A stretch of DNA of 64,000 nt from the NCBI RefSeq assembly GCF_048269205.1, contig NZ_JBLXJC010000001.1, positions 496,001-560,000 on the forward strand. Direction: 5' to 3'. The position numbers and the translations under genes were made by a program. Source of the DNA: Emcibacter sp048269205. Lineage in GTDB: Bacteria; Pseudomonadota; Alphaproteobacteria; Sphingomonadales; Emcibacteraceae. The notes below the pieces were generated by a model. It made no database searches and had not been told where the DNA came from. It saw only the letters and a list, made by a program, of their open reading frames with translations. The first letter of the stretch is position 1; the number at the start of each line of letters is the position of its first letter. This document shows positions 51,250-60,396 of the stretch, in pieces.

Positions 51250-52530
51250 TTATTCGGGCCGGGGTTCTGTGATTTGTCCCCTGCCGTAGGGTGGCTCCAG
51301 ACGGCTTTTCATAAAGTCAGCGATCAGTCGGAAATAGCCCTCGGTAAAACGGGTCCAGATGCGGGATCCGTCCTCCCTTAGCGTAAAATCAAGCATGCCA
51401 TGGTCCGTTTTGGGGAACAGCGCAGTGGTCAGGGGCAGGCCTTCCTTCCTCAAGAGTTCCAGCCGGTCCCGCGTCACGGACCCCGGCGCGACAATATCAT
51501 CTCCGGCAATTACCCACAATTGTGGCACGCTGAGGCTGCGGATCACATCGACGGCATTATGACGCCAGGGGACGCCGGAATCCTCGAAATCGCCGGCTAT
51601 GCCCTTTCTCAGGTCATGTTCACTGGCCGCAAGCACCATGCCGGTAAACTCACCTTCGATTTTCCCGAGCCAGTTTGTGTTTGCGTATTTTTTCCGGACC
51701 CGGGTCAAGTCTTCAAAGCCTTTCGTGAAATGACTGGCAATGATTTCCCCTGTCGCAGCAGTGACGTCCCGCGCCAGGTCAATGACATCTTCCCCATAGC
51801 CCATGCGCCTGAGCTCGTCATACACCTGTTCGGCATCTTCTTCGACCGGGGACAACAGCAGACCGAAACCGATGACAATAAAATCCGCATTTGTGGTCTT
51901 CGCGGCAAGGGGCGCAACCCAGCCGCCCTGACTGCCACCGTAATAACCAAAGCGGTTATAGCGTCCTGATGCCATCCTTTTTGCGGCTTCTGCAGCTGCG
52001 GCGGCGTCACCGGCCAGAGCAATCAGATCCTGACTATAATGTCCGCCGGATTGTCCGGTGCCGCGCTTGTCATAAACGAAAACAGAGATGCCCTGAGCAG
52101 CAAGGATATATGGATAGGGGGAATAGCCCACGGTCGGTGTGCTTTCCGAGCCGTGGACAAAAACCACCAGCGGTTTATCCGAGCCTGCCCCGCCGGCGGC
52201 GTCAACCAGTTTGCCGACAAGGTCCAGGCCACTGCTCCGGAAAGAAATATCCTGTTCTTTCAGTTCAATGCTTTCGAAGGCTTTGCCGCTCCGGTTTAAA
52301 AGCCTGTCTTCGTTGCAGCTGACCTCTGCGCCGGGTTTGCCCAAGATGCCGCGCCGGCCGTCTACAAACAGATAGCGGACAATATTCTCTTTCATGTCGC
52401 TTGCGCGCTGGTAAAGAACGACTTTTTCCTGATTATGGCCGTAAAGAGCGTTTTTACAGGCGGCCTGAACTGTGGGGGTGAACAGAAAAACTGCCAGCGC
52501 CACTACCGATATTATTTTTTTTATACGCAT
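51250..52530 (-). CDS. Exported alpha/beta-hydrolase
   Basis: 426 residues with a signal peptide (cleaved near VQA|ACK), an N-terminal domain of about 90 residues and an alpha/beta-hydrolase domain. The nucleophile elbow is YYGGSQGGWVAPL, the acid Asp is in VIAGDDIVAPGS and the His is in TDHGMLDF. HGSESTPTVGYSPY holds the oxyanion loop. Esterase or peptidase activity in the periplasm; substrate unknown. It abuts the MarR gene upstream, so the regulator may control it. Confidence 0.88.
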   Translation of the reverse strand: MRIKKIISVVALAVFLFTPTVQAACKNALYGHNQEKVVLYQRASDMKENIVRYLFVDGRRGILGKPGAEVSCNEDRLLNRSGKAFESIELKEQDISFRSSGLDLVGKLVDAAGGAGSDKPLVVFVHGSESTPTVGYSPYPYILAAQGISVFVYDKRGTGQSGGHYSQDLIALAGDAAAAAEAAKRMASGRYNRFGYYGGSQGGWVAPLAAKTTNADFIVIGFGLLLSPVEEDAEQVYDELRRMGYGEDVIDLARDVTAATGEIIASHFTKGFEDLTRVRKKYANTNWLGKIEGEFTGMVLAASEHDLRKGIAGDFEDSGVPWRHNAVDVIRSLSVPQLWVIAGDDIVAPGSVTRDRLELLRKEGLPLTTALFPKTDHGMLDFTLREDGSRIWTRFTEGYFRLIADFMKSRLEPPYGRGQITEPRPE

Positions 52531-53034
52531 CTATTTTTCCCTTGGCTTGGAAATCGTGCCAGGCCTGTCCGAAGGGTGGGGGCGTTTAAGGCGCTTTTCC
52601 ACTTCCAGAAGGCCGGACATCAGATCAATCCCGGTCTGCTTGAATATTTCATCCAGGGCAGTGGCGATTAGTTTGCTGACCTGGACAATTTTTTCCGCGT
52701 CTTTTTTCCCTTTTTCAGTAAGCCTGAGCAGGTTGCGCCGGGCATCGTCCGGATCGCGATATCGTTCCACAAGCCCCAGCTTTTCAAGGGGGGTAACTCT
52801 GGAAGCAACAAGCTGATGCTGCTGAACATAGTCGCGGGCAATCTCGGTCAGACTTTTCGCACCATGCTCATAAAGATAGATCATGATCGAGGCCGATCGT
52901 GTCGGCGTCTGGATATGGTTCAGCTCGAACAGATGCTTGCTTTGGTCCATGATGCTTTCATTGACCCTGTCGGCCATATGGGCCGTGAATGCCGAGGCAT
53001 AGGACAGTTTGTAAAAGAAGGGTTCCGGGTCCAC
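52531..53034 (-). CDS. MarR family winged-helix regulator
   Basis: 167 residues. Recognition region LTEIARDYVQQHQLVASRV and wing RDPDDARRNLLRLTEKGKKDA. I chose the GTG at 53034, which has AGGAGG seven bases upstream, over a TTG at 53103. The stop is directly followed by the hydrolase start, so the two are one transcript. Repression of the hydrolase in response to a lipophilic or phenolic ligand is the usual MarR arrangement, but is inferred here. Confidence 0.88.
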   Translation of the reverse strand: MDPEPFFYKLSYASAFTAHMADRVNESIMDQSKHLFELNHIQTPTRSASIMIYLYEHGAKSLTEIARDYVQQHQLVASRVTPLEKLGLVERYRDPDDARRNLLRLTEKGKKDAEKIVQVSKLIATALDEIFKQTGIDLMSGLLEVEKRLKRPHPSDRPGTISKPREK

Positions 53035-53161
53035 CTTGTGGCCTCCTGTAGTAAATATAAAATATATTGCGCAAATTTTTGCATAAATGTTGCTGCTCGT
53101 CAATGCGGTACCTTGACAACGTTAAGTGAGGGGCTGGTCCTTCAGTTGCGTTGGTGAACAG

Positions 53162-53194
53162 AAAAATCCCTTGGCAGTCCAGGACTGCCAAGGG
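53162..53194 (-). terminator. Rho-independent terminator of the membrane protein gene
   Basis: CCCTTGGCAGT, loop, ACTGCCAAGGG, then ATTTTT on the minus strand, about 46 bases after the stop. Confidence 0.88.
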
Positions 53195-53239
53195 GGAGAG
53201 ATGACCAGAAGCTATAAATAACTTTCGAAAGCTGTTGGG

Positions 53240-54310
53240 TTAACGCCGGAACGGCCAGAAATTGAAATAGTCGCAGAAGGCCACTATCAGTGGGAAAGTG
53301 ATGGCCAGCAGCGCATCGGCAATCCACAGGTCAAGGGTATAAGCTGGCGGTCCCGACAGCATGTCGCCGCTCAGCATCGGTGCTGCAGCCATATAGACCT
53401 GCTTGCAGGCAAAGGTCAGGACAATGGCGACCGCGAGCGACAGGACACCTTTGAGTGGCTGCGCCTTGCCTGCAAACAGACTGTGTTCCAACAAGACATT
53501 GATGACAAAGACCGCAAAAATGAAGCTGATCGGTACGGTGACCATATAAACCACCTGGTCCATGCCCAGCATCTGGGTTGAGATATATTTGACCGCCCCG
53601 GCAATAAGCAGGACATAGATACTGCCCAGGATGCCATGAAGTAAGGGATTTCCTGACGGGTTCAGCTCTGTCACCGGCCAAAAGTCAAACAGGGTGCACA
53701 TCATGATGGCAGCGACTGTGGTGACGGCAAAGGTCAGCACATCCCAGGCCATGAAAGCGCCGCCCGGGTCCTGAGCCGCGATATAGACCGGTGAGCCAGC
53801 CAGGAAGGAGAAATTAAACAGGCTGACAAACAGCGCCCAGGCAATCACATAGGCGGCGATCAGTCCGACAATGCCCGCTATCATAGGGTTTTTGCAGAAT
53901 CTGTTGAAGGGATAAAGACGCCACAGGGCCATGATCCAGAAGGTACAGACCACGCTGAAAATAATATACATGATCAGGGGCGGGGTGGGCGGTGTATGGC
54001 CCTTGCCGATCACGATAATGGACAGTATCGCCACGATGGCGCCGATACCCATGGTCAGGGCAAGGAAAACAAGTCCCTTGAGCGGCTGTGCCAGCCGGCT
54101 GGCAAATTTGGGCAAGTCTGTATGCCAGGCCAGCGCCATCAGCATCTGTGCGGGCACACAGCACATGAACAAAAAAGCCACCCAGGTGGCAAAGTTGCTG
54201 CCGCTGAATTTGATGACGGCAAAAGAAATAACAATCAGGAAAATGGTGGCGACGATGCCCAGCAAAGGCTGTCGCAGGCCGCTTGTTGCGGTCATGACGT
54301 CTGAAGACAT
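53240..54310 (-). CDS. Polytopic membrane protein with internal repeats, unknown
   Basis: 356 residues with about ten hydrophobic helices. It contains two related blocks: RLAQPLKGLVFLALTMGIGA near residue 73 and KAQPLKGVLSLAVAIVLTF near residue 283. A W-containing short motif recurs (LWRLYPFNRF, LFDFWPVTEL, YFNFWPFRR), always after a helix. This suggests a duplicated module. I do not recognise the family; transport is likely from its shape. GGGAAG ribosome site, a promoter about 60 bp upstream and a terminator downstream make it a single-gene unit. Confidence 0.8.
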   Translation of the reverse strand: MSSDVMTATSGLRQPLLGIVATIFLIVISFAVIKFSGSNFATWVAFLFMCCVPAQMLMALAWHTDLPKFASRLAQPLKGLVFLALTMGIGAIVAILSIIVIGKGHTPPTPPLIMYIIFSVVCTFWIMALWRLYPFNRFCKNPMIAGIVGLIAAYVIAWALFVSLFNFSFLAGSPVYIAAQDPGGAFMAWDVLTFAVTTVAAIMMCTLFDFWPVTELNPSGNPLLHGILGSIYVLLIAGAVKYISTQMLGMDQVVYMVTVPISFIFAVFVINVLLEHSLFAGKAQPLKGVLSLAVAIVLTFACKQVYMAAAPMLSGDMLSGPPAYTLDLWIADALLAITFPLIVAFCDYFNFWPFRR

Positions 54311-54370
54311 GAAAACTTCCCTTTTTTATCTTTGTTTAGCGCAGATACATTATTTTTTATAATGACTCTA

Positions 54371-54398
54371 AGTATAGATAAAATTGCCGGCAATGCAA
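54371..54398 (-). promoter_or_regulatory. Promoter of the repeat-containing membrane protein gene
   Basis: Minus strand TTGCAT, 16-base spacer, TATACT, 61 bp before the start codon. Followed by the palindrome CATTAT-AAAAA-ATAATG in the leader, a possible operator. Confidence 0.5.
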
Positions 54399-54525
54399 AC
54401 ATTTGCACCAGCCCGGGACATGTCAACGGCATGAGGATCGGAGGGGCGGGGCAGATTTCGGCAAAAGGTTCGCCTTCGGCTCTCTCGAAGTCCCTGAAAT
54501 AACCGTCGTCCGGATGAGGGGCAAA

Positions 54526-55827
54526 TCAAGCGCCTTTATCAGTGCTTTCAGTATCGTCGTCATTCTTGGGGCTGTGTTTTGTGCGCACATCCCCGCTTGA
54601 CCCGTTTTGCCTGATTTTGTCCACCTGTTCCTTCAGGCGGCCAAGCTCCAGCTGTGGCAGGCTCTCGTTATGTTTCACCAGATACAGCCAGAGCGGTGTG
54701 AACAACAGGCTGAGGGTAATCACCGCCACCACATACTTGTAGCTGTCATAATCAATGGTGCCCGCACCGAGCCCCATGGCGGCGAGGATAAAGGAGAACT
54801 CCCCCACCTGGGCCAGCACCGCGCCGGTGGTATAGGCTTCCTGTTTTTCCATGCCCTGCCAGCGCAGGATCGCCACATTGGCGACGGTTTTCAGGCACAT
54901 GGTCAGGAACAGAACGGTAAGGGCGGCGAACAGGTGATCCCACAGGAACTGCAGGTCGATCAGCAGGCCGATGGACAGGAAAAACACCATGATCATCACA
55001 TCAAAGATGGGCCGGGTGTGTTCCTCAAGCTCGTGCCGGTTCATGGTATGGCCCAGCACGATCCCGGCAAGGAAGGCGCCGTAGGCGGCGGACAGGCCGA
55101 AGAAGCCGGAGACGGCGGCGGCGGTAAAGCAGAAGGCCAGTGCGGTGATTGCCGCCTGTCCCTGCATGGCCTCGCCCTTGATGCGTTCAAAACGGGCCCA
55201 GATGCCGAGGAATATCCTGGGTTTTTGTGTCAGCACATACATCAGCCCGCCCATAAGCACCACGGCGATGGCCAGCCGCGCCATGCCCATATAGTTGAAG
55301 CCTTCGGCCGTATGCATGGCGCCGATAATCAGGATCATGGGGATCACGGCCAGATCCTGGGCAATCAGGATACCAAGGCTGGAATGGCCGATGGTCGTGT
55401 CTTTCAGCTTCATATCCTCAAGAATCTTGAGCGCCACGGCGGTGGAGCTCAGGGATACCGCAAAGCCCATCAGTATCGATCGGTTGAGCGGCCAGTCAAA
55501 CAGCCAGCCGAGAATGAACATAATGACCAGGCCCAGGATAATCTGCGCCGCACAGGTGATGAGCGAGATTTTTGAAACCGATCTGAAATTATGCAGGTCA
55601 AGCTCCATCCCGGCGACAAACAGCAAGAGCAGGATGCCGAGCTCCGCCAGCAGGGAGATTTCCTCACGCCCTTCCACAAGGCCCAGCACGGAAGGGCCGA
55701 GCACCAGCCCGACGATGATATAGCCGATCATCACCGGCTGTTTCAGTTTCTTGAACACGGCCCCGCCGACAAAGGCGGCTGCAAGGACGCTGGCGAGGTA
55801 GGTCAGGGCGTGATAATGTTCTTCCAT
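54526..55827 (-). CDS. Cation:proton antiporter, CPA2 (Kef-like) family
   Basis: 433 residues with about 12-13 helices typical of CPA2 antiporters. Recognisable segments are IIVGLVLGPSVLGLV, LLFVAGMELDLHNFR, LSSTAVALKILED, and IAQDLAVIPMILIIG, where the Asp pair region lies. There is no TrkA-N/RCK regulatory domain; instead a short coiled coil and a hydrophilic tail follow. Likely K+ or Na+ efflux against H+; ion unknown. Confidence 0.92.
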   Translation of the reverse strand: MEEHYHALTYLASVLAAAFVGGAVFKKLKQPVMIGYIIVGLVLGPSVLGLVEGREEISLLAELGILLLLFVAGMELDLHNFRSVSKISLITCAAQIILGLVIMFILGWLFDWPLNRSILMGFAVSLSSTAVALKILEDMKLKDTTIGHSSLGILIAQDLAVIPMILIIGAMHTAEGFNYMGMARLAIAVVLMGGLMYVLTQKPRIFLGIWARFERIKGEAMQGQAAITALAFCFTAAAVSGFFGLSAAYGAFLAGIVLGHTMNRHELEEHTRPIFDVMIMVFFLSIGLLIDLQFLWDHLFAALTVLFLTMCLKTVANVAILRWQGMEKQEAYTTGAVLAQVGEFSFILAAMGLGAGTIDYDSYKYVVAVITLSLLFTPLWLYLVKHNESLPQLELGRLKEQVDKIRQNGSSGDVRTKHSPKNDDDTESTDKGA

Positions 55828-56017
55828 TGAGGGCTTTGATCCTGTGGCTTGTTTCCGTGAGCCTACCGAAAAAAAAGGCCAAGGGACAGGGGGAAAGTTA
55901 ACTGTCTCGTGGATGGTTGAAACTACTGCGGTCTATCCCTTCAAATCTTCTTGTATGGCCGCAGTTTTAGTATATACGAGATTTTATTATCAACTGCTGT
56001 TTTAGGGCTTTTCCGCC

Positions 56018-57553
56018 ATGAGCAATATTATTAAACGCCAGAAACTTTTTATCCGCACAGCCACTCTGGAAGATGTGCCGGGCCTTGCCGCCCTCAACCG
56101 CAAGGTTTATGGCGATTTCAGCTTTACGGAAAAAATGATCGCCAGCCATATCAAGAAGTTTCCCGAGGGGCAGATCATCGCCATCTATGAGGGCCGTATC
56201 GTCGGTCATGCCGCCACCTTCATTATTGACGAGAAAACGGCCCTCCGCCCCCATAGCTGGAAACAGATCACCGGCAAGGGGTATGCCACCCATCATGACC
56301 CGGAAGGCGATTACCTTTATGGCATGGAGGTCTGTGTCGATCCGGACATGCGGCGTCTCAGGATTGGGCAGCGGCTCTATAACATGCGCAAGAAGCTCTG
56401 CGTTCAGCTCGGCCTCAAGGGGATTGTGTTCGGCGGCCGCATGCCCGGTTACGCCCGTTATGCCCGTAAGGGCATGACCCCTGAGGAATATCTGGAGCAG
56501 GTCAGGGAAAAGAAAATTCGCGATACAGTCATTGGCTTTCAGCTCCGCAATGAATTCGAGCCCATCGGCATCCTTAAAAACTATCTGGTGGGGGACAAGG
56601 AAAGCGCCGACTTTGCCGTGCATATGGTCTGGCATAATGCGCTGTATGTGGAGGATACGCCCAAGAAGCAGCGCCGCCACCGGCCGGGCGTGGTCCGCGT
56701 GGCCAGTGTGCAGTTCGAGGCCCGCAAGGTAAAATCCTTCGAGGACTTCATGAACCAGATTGAATATTTTGTTGATATTGCCTCCGACTACCGGGGTGAT
56801 TTCGTGGTTTTCCCCGAACTTTACACCCAGGCGCTGCTGTCGGCGGAGGACAACCGCCTCACGCCGCAGGAATCCGCGCTCAGGCTCACCTCCTATACGG
56901 AAGACTATGTGAAGGCCATGAACCAGATGGCCATCAGCTATAACATCAACATCATCGGCGGCACCCATCCGACCATGGTGGGCGACGAATTGATGAATAT
57001 CTCCTATGTCTTCCTGCGCGGCGGGGAGGTCCATCAGCAGGCCAAGATTCATTGCACCCCCAACGAGGACTATTGGTGGAACATGAAGGGCGGCGACGAA
57101 CTGAATGTGATCCAGACCGACTGCGGCCCCATCGGCGTGCTGATCTGCTATGATGCGGAATTTCCGGAACTGGCCCGTCATCTCGCCGACCAGGGGGCGC
57201 TAATTCTTTTTGTGCCCTTCTGCACCGACGAGCGGCAGGGATATCTGCGGGTCCGTTACTGTGCCCAGGCCCGGGCGGTGGAAAACCAGCTGTATGTGGC
57301 AACATCAGGCATGGTCGGCAACCTGCCGGATGTGGAAAATATGGATATCCATTATGCCGCCAGCCATATTCTCACCCCCTGCGATTTCCCGTTCGCCCGG
57401 GACGGCATCGCGGCGGAGGCGGAAAGCAACGCCGAAACCATCATCTTTGCCGATTTGAACCTGGACGACCTTCTGATTGCCCGCAAGTCCGGCACGGTGC
57501 GCAACTTCAAGGACCGCCGCTTTGACCTGTATGAGGTGAACTGGTTGAAGTAG
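56018..57553 (+). CDS. GNAT-carbon-nitrogen hydrolase (nitrilase) fusion protein
   Basis: 511 residues. The N-terminal about 215 residues form a GNAT domain (LFIRTATLEDVPGLAALN and the CoA loop RRLRIGQRLYNMRKKL). The rest is a nitrilase-superfamily hydrolase with the catalytic Glu in FVVFPELYTQ, Lys in QAKIHCTPNEDYW and Cys in IGVLICYDAEFPEL. The fusion is known in bacteria and annotated as a bifunctional GNAT/amidase; substrates are not established. The order suggests coupled acetylation and deacylation or amide hydrolysis (inference). Divergent from the Kef gene. Confidence 0.93.
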   Translation: MSNIIKRQKLFIRTATLEDVPGLAALNRKVYGDFSFTEKMIASHIKKFPEGQIIAIYEGRIVGHAATFIIDEKTALRPHSWKQITGKGYATHHDPEGDYLYGMEVCVDPDMRRLRIGQRLYNMRKKLCVQLGLKGIVFGGRMPGYARYARKGMTPEEYLEQVREKKIRDTVIGFQLRNEFEPIGILKNYLVGDKESADFAVHMVWHNALYVEDTPKKQRRHRPGVVRVASVQFEARKVKSFEDFMNQIEYFVDIASDYRGDFVVFPELYTQALLSAEDNRLTPQESALRLTSYTEDYVKAMNQMAISYNINIIGGTHPTMVGDELMNISYVFLRGGEVHQQAKIHCTPNEDYWWNMKGGDELNVIQTDCGPIGVLICYDAEFPELARHLADQGALILFVPFCTDERQGYLRVRYCAQARAVENQLYVATSGMVGNLPDVENMDIHYAASHILTPCDFPFARDGIAAEAESNAETIIFADLNLDDLLIARKSGTVRNFKDRRFDLYEVNWLK

Positions 57554-57576
57554 GGGGCTGTCGCCAGCACCCAGTT

Positions 57577-57789
57577 TTATTCTATAGCGGCGGGCTCGTC
57601 TTCCTGGTAACGCAAGTTTGGCCAGTCAGCGAAAGCAAAGACCCAGATCATGATAAAATTGACGATCGGCACGAAGGTAATTAATACCCACCATCCAGAA
57701 TAACCAGCCTTATGAATAACTCGAATGGATGCCCAGATAGAATAGATGAAGAAAATTACGAGCAGTATCTGCCAAATAGATAATCCCAT
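57577..57789 (-). CDS. Small two-helix membrane protein (70 aa)
   Basis: 70 residues from the ATG at 57789. Two membrane segments (WQILLVIFFIYSIWASIRVI and WWVLITFVPIVNFIMIWVFAF) joined by KAGYSG, ending FADWPNLR. Shares the KAG(Y/F)S and ADWPN-type C-terminus with the upstream neighbour, so the two are paralogues. Function unknown. Confidence 0.72.
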   Translation of the reverse strand: MGLSIWQILLVIFFIYSIWASIRVIHKAGYSGWWVLITFVPIVNFIMIWVFAFADWPNLRYQEDEPAAIE

Positions 57790-57790
57790 T

Positions 57791-57982
57791 TTAACTCTCC
57801 ACTTTTTGCGTGGTATTTGGCCAATCTGAATGGGCAAGTATGATCAATAAAATCAGATACCCGAGGCCGGGAATTAAAATCAGCAGGGAAAGTGCAGGCG
57901 AGAATCCTGCTTTGCCGCAAATTTTCCATGCTGGTATCAACAACAAAACGGCGATAAGGTTAATTTCTAGAAATACGTCCAC
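57791..57982 (-). CDS. Small two-helix membrane protein paralogue (63 aa)
   Basis: 63 residues from a GTG at 57982, which has GGGGAAAATCC upstream; the longer reading starts at a TTG (58048). Helices INLIAVLLLIPAW and LSLLILIPGLGYLILLIILAH, with KAGFS and HSDWPN matching the next gene. Its stop lies next to the next gene's start, so a two-gene transcript is likely. Confidence 0.65.
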   Translation of the reverse strand: MDVFLEINLIAVLLLIPAWKICGKAGFSPALSLLILIPGLGYLILLIILAHSDWPNTTQKVES

Positions 57983-58052
57983 GGATTTTCCCCATGACTT
58001 AATTTCGGATTGCTTCAAAAGGGTAATGTTTTCCCGAACGTAAGACAATTAT

Positions 58053-58086
58053 AAAAAACCGGGCCCGCATGAAGCGAGCCCGGTCG
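58053..58086 (-). terminator. Rho-independent terminator of the fba transcript
   Basis: ACCGGGCTCGC, loop TTCA, TGCGGGCCCGGT, then TTTTT on the minus strand, about 75 bases after the fba stop. Confidence 0.9.
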
Positions 58087-58102
58087 TCCCTCAGACATTT
58101 CA

Positions 58103-58151
58103 GAAATAAGCCTGGTCTTTATATGCTTGGGTCTCCCGGCAGGCTTATTTC
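58103..58151 (-). other. Extra 12-bp hairpin in the fba 3' UTR
   Basis: GAAATAAGCCTG and CAGGCTTATTTC form a perfect 12-bp stem around a 25-base loop, between the fba stop and its terminator. It may be a stability element or part of a 3'-UTR-derived small RNA. Confidence 0.6.
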
Positions 58152-58163
58152 TTGCCTAAATGT

Positions 58164-59084
58164 TTATTCCTGGCCTTTGTAGATGGCGATGATCTTGTTC
58201 AGCATCTCGATCGCTTCCTCGCGCGGACGCTGGAAGGTGTTGCGGCCGATAATGGAACCGTTACCGCCGCCGTCGCGGATGGCGCGGGCGTCGTCATAGA
58301 TGCTGTTGGCGCCTTTCTTGGCACCACCGGAGAAGACCACAATGCGGCGGCCGTTAAAGGACGAGCGCATCACTTCGGCCACACGGGCCGCCTGTGTGGA
58401 CAGGTCGATCTTGGCGTCTTCGAAGGCTTTCTTGGCTTCCGGTTGTTCCAGGTGATCGGAGGGCAGCTTCACCTTGATGATATGGGCGCCCAGTTCGGCG
58501 GCCAGGTGAGCGGCATAGGCGCCCACGTCCATGGCGGTCTCGCCGTCTTTGGAAAGGTCGCCGCCGCGCGGATAGGACCACAGAACGACGGCCAGGCCGG
58601 CAGCTTTGGCTTCTTCGGAAATTTCACGGAACTCTTCCATCAGTTCGAGGGCGAATTCGGACCCCGGATACATGGTGAAACCGACGGCGGAACAGCCCAG
58701 GCGCAGGGCGTCATTGACGCTGGCGTTCACAGACTGGTCTTTGGTGGTGGCCCAGCTGTTGGAGCTGTTGATTTTCAGGATCGTCGGGATCTGGCCGGCA
58801 AAGGTGTCGGCTCCCGCTTCCAGCATACCCAGCGTGGAAGCATAGGCATTGAGGCCGGCATCGATGGCAAGCTGGTAATGGTAATGCGGATCGTAAGCCG
58901 GGGCGTTCGGCGCGAAGCTTCTCGCCGGCCCGTGTTCGAAACCCTGGTCAACCGGCAGGATGATCATCTTGCCGGTACCGCCGAGCTTGCCCTGCATCAG
59001 GATGCGGGCCAGATTGGTTTTTGTGCCGGGATTGTCGCTTTCATAATAGGAGAGGATCTGCTTTACCTTGCGTGTCATTCTCAT
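58164..59084 (-). CDS. fba: Fructose-bisphosphate aldolase, class I (DhnA-type)
   Basis: 306 residues of the archaeal-type class I aldolase. The Schiff-base Lys is in AHIIKVKLPSDHLE. Other family segments are PVDQGFEHGPARSF and FSGGAKKGANSIYDDARA. It splits fructose-1,6-bisphosphate into DHAP and G3P. Class I (Lys) rather than the zinc class II enzyme of E. coli. GAGGT ribosome site. Last gene of tkt-gap-pgk-fba, with about 95 bp between pgk and fba. Confidence 0.95.
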   Translation of the reverse strand: MRMTRKVKQILSYYESDNPGTKTNLARILMQGKLGGTGKMIILPVDQGFEHGPARSFAPNAPAYDPHYHYQLAIDAGLNAYASTLGMLEAGADTFAGQIPTILKINSSNSWATTKDQSVNASVNDALRLGCSAVGFTMYPGSEFALELMEEFREISEEAKAAGLAVVLWSYPRGGDLSKDGETAMDVGAYAAHLAAELGAHIIKVKLPSDHLEQPEAKKAFEDAKIDLSTQAARVAEVMRSSFNGRRIVVFSGGAKKGANSIYDDARAIRDGGGNGSIIGRNTFQRPREEAIEMLNKIIAIYKGQE

Positions 59085-59180
59085 GTCATTTACCTCGTTA
59101 TCTCTATCTGTGTATTTTGTATATTCTATTGTTTTATAATGAAAATCCCGGACCTTTTCGGACCGGGACCTTGACTAAAA

Positions 59181-60377
59181 CTATACTTCGAGCACCTTTA
59201 CGCCCGGCAGTTCCTTGCCTTCCATCCATTCGAGGAAGGCGCCGCCGGCGGTGGAAATATGGGTGAACTTTTCGGCCACACCAGCGTGATTAAGCGCTGC
59301 AACGGTGTCACCGCCGCCGGCCACGCTGAGAAGGGAACCTTCATCAGTGAGCTCTGCCGCCGCTTTTGCCAAGGCGACCGTGGCTTTGTCAAACGGCTCG
59401 ATCTCGAAGGCACCCATGGGGCCGTTCCAGATCAGGGTCTTGCATCCATGCAGGGCGGCGGAAAGGTCTGCGACAGAAGCCGCGCCCACATCCAGGATCA
59501 TGTCGTCCGCGGCCACCTGGTCAAGCGCCACTGTACGGTTTTCCGCGTTGGCGGCAAATTCCTTGGCCACCACCACATCTGTCGGCAGGTGCAGGGTACA
59601 ACCGGCTTTCTCGGCACGTCCAAGAATATCCCGGGCGGTATCGGCCAGGTCATGCTCGCACAGCGACTTGCCCACATCCACGCCTTGCGCGGCAAGGAAG
59701 GTATTGGCCATGCCGCCGCCGATAATCAGGTGATCGACCTTTTCCACCAGATGGGTCAGGACATCAAGCTTGGTGGAGACTTTGGCCCCGCCGACCACGG
59801 CAGCAACCGGGTGTTTCGGGGTGCCAAGGGCATTTTCCAGCGCCACAAGTTCCGCTTCCAGTGCCAGGCCCGCCGCGCTCGGCAGCAGGTGGGCGATGCC
59901 CTCGGTGGAGGCATGGGCCCGGTGGCAGCAGGAAAAGGCGTCATTCACATAGGCATCGCCATTGGCGGCCAGCAGTTTGGTGAACTCCGGATCGTTCTTT
60001 TCCTCGCCGGGATAGAAACGCACGTTCTCCAGCAACAGTACGGAACCGTTTTCCATGGCGTCAATGGTTTCCGTCACATCGTCACCAATACAGTCATTGA
60101 TGAAGGCCACCGGCAGCCGGGTGATATTGGCCAGCGGCTGGCCGAGGGCTTCCAGTGACATGTCCGGGACGACCTGGCCCTTGGGGCGGCCGAAATGGGA
60201 CATGACAATGACTTTGGCTCCCTTTGCCGCCAGCGCCTTGATGGTCGGCGTGACGGAGCGGATGCGGGTGTCATCACTGACTTCACCGTCCTGCATAGGG
60301 ACATTGAGGTCGGCACGAACCAGGACGCGCTTGCCGTCAAGCGCGCCCAGGCTTTCGATGTTTTTAAACGTCGCCAT
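59181..60377 (-). CDS. pgk: Phosphoglycerate kinase
   Basis: A 398-residue glycolytic enzyme of normal length. Segments LVRADLNVPMQDG, SHFGRPKG, NDAFSCCHRAHAST and the ATP-binding GPMGAFEIEPFDKAT region near the C-terminus, with GGGDTVAAL. Reversible transfer of phosphate from 1,3-bisphosphoglycerate to ADP. GGGGGAG ribosome site; 19 bp after gap. Confidence 0.97.
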   Translation of the reverse strand: MATFKNIESLGALDGKRVLVRADLNVPMQDGEVSDDTRIRSVTPTIKALAAKGAKVIVMSHFGRPKGQVVPDMSLEALGQPLANITRLPVAFINDCIGDDVTETIDAMENGSVLLLENVRFYPGEEKNDPEFTKLLAANGDAYVNDAFSCCHRAHASTEGIAHLLPSAAGLALEAELVALENALGTPKHPVAAVVGGAKVSTKLDVLTHLVEKVDHLIIGGGMANTFLAAQGVDVGKSLCEHDLADTARDILGRAEKAGCTLHLPTDVVVAKEFAANAENRTVALDQVAADDMILDVGAASVADLSAALHGCKTLIWNGPMGAFEIEPFDKATVALAKAAAELTDEGSLLSVAGGGDTVAALNHAGVAEKFTHISTAGGAFLEWMEGKELPGVKVLEV

Positions 60378-60396
60378 CAGGCTCCCCCGGTTCGGG

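Noticed and set aside
54371..54398. Sigma-54 promoter candidates elsewhere, for example TTTGGCATGAAAATTGA near 10573
   Set aside because: The -12 GC is missing at the required spacing. Only the PEP-CTERM copies keep GG-N10-GC.
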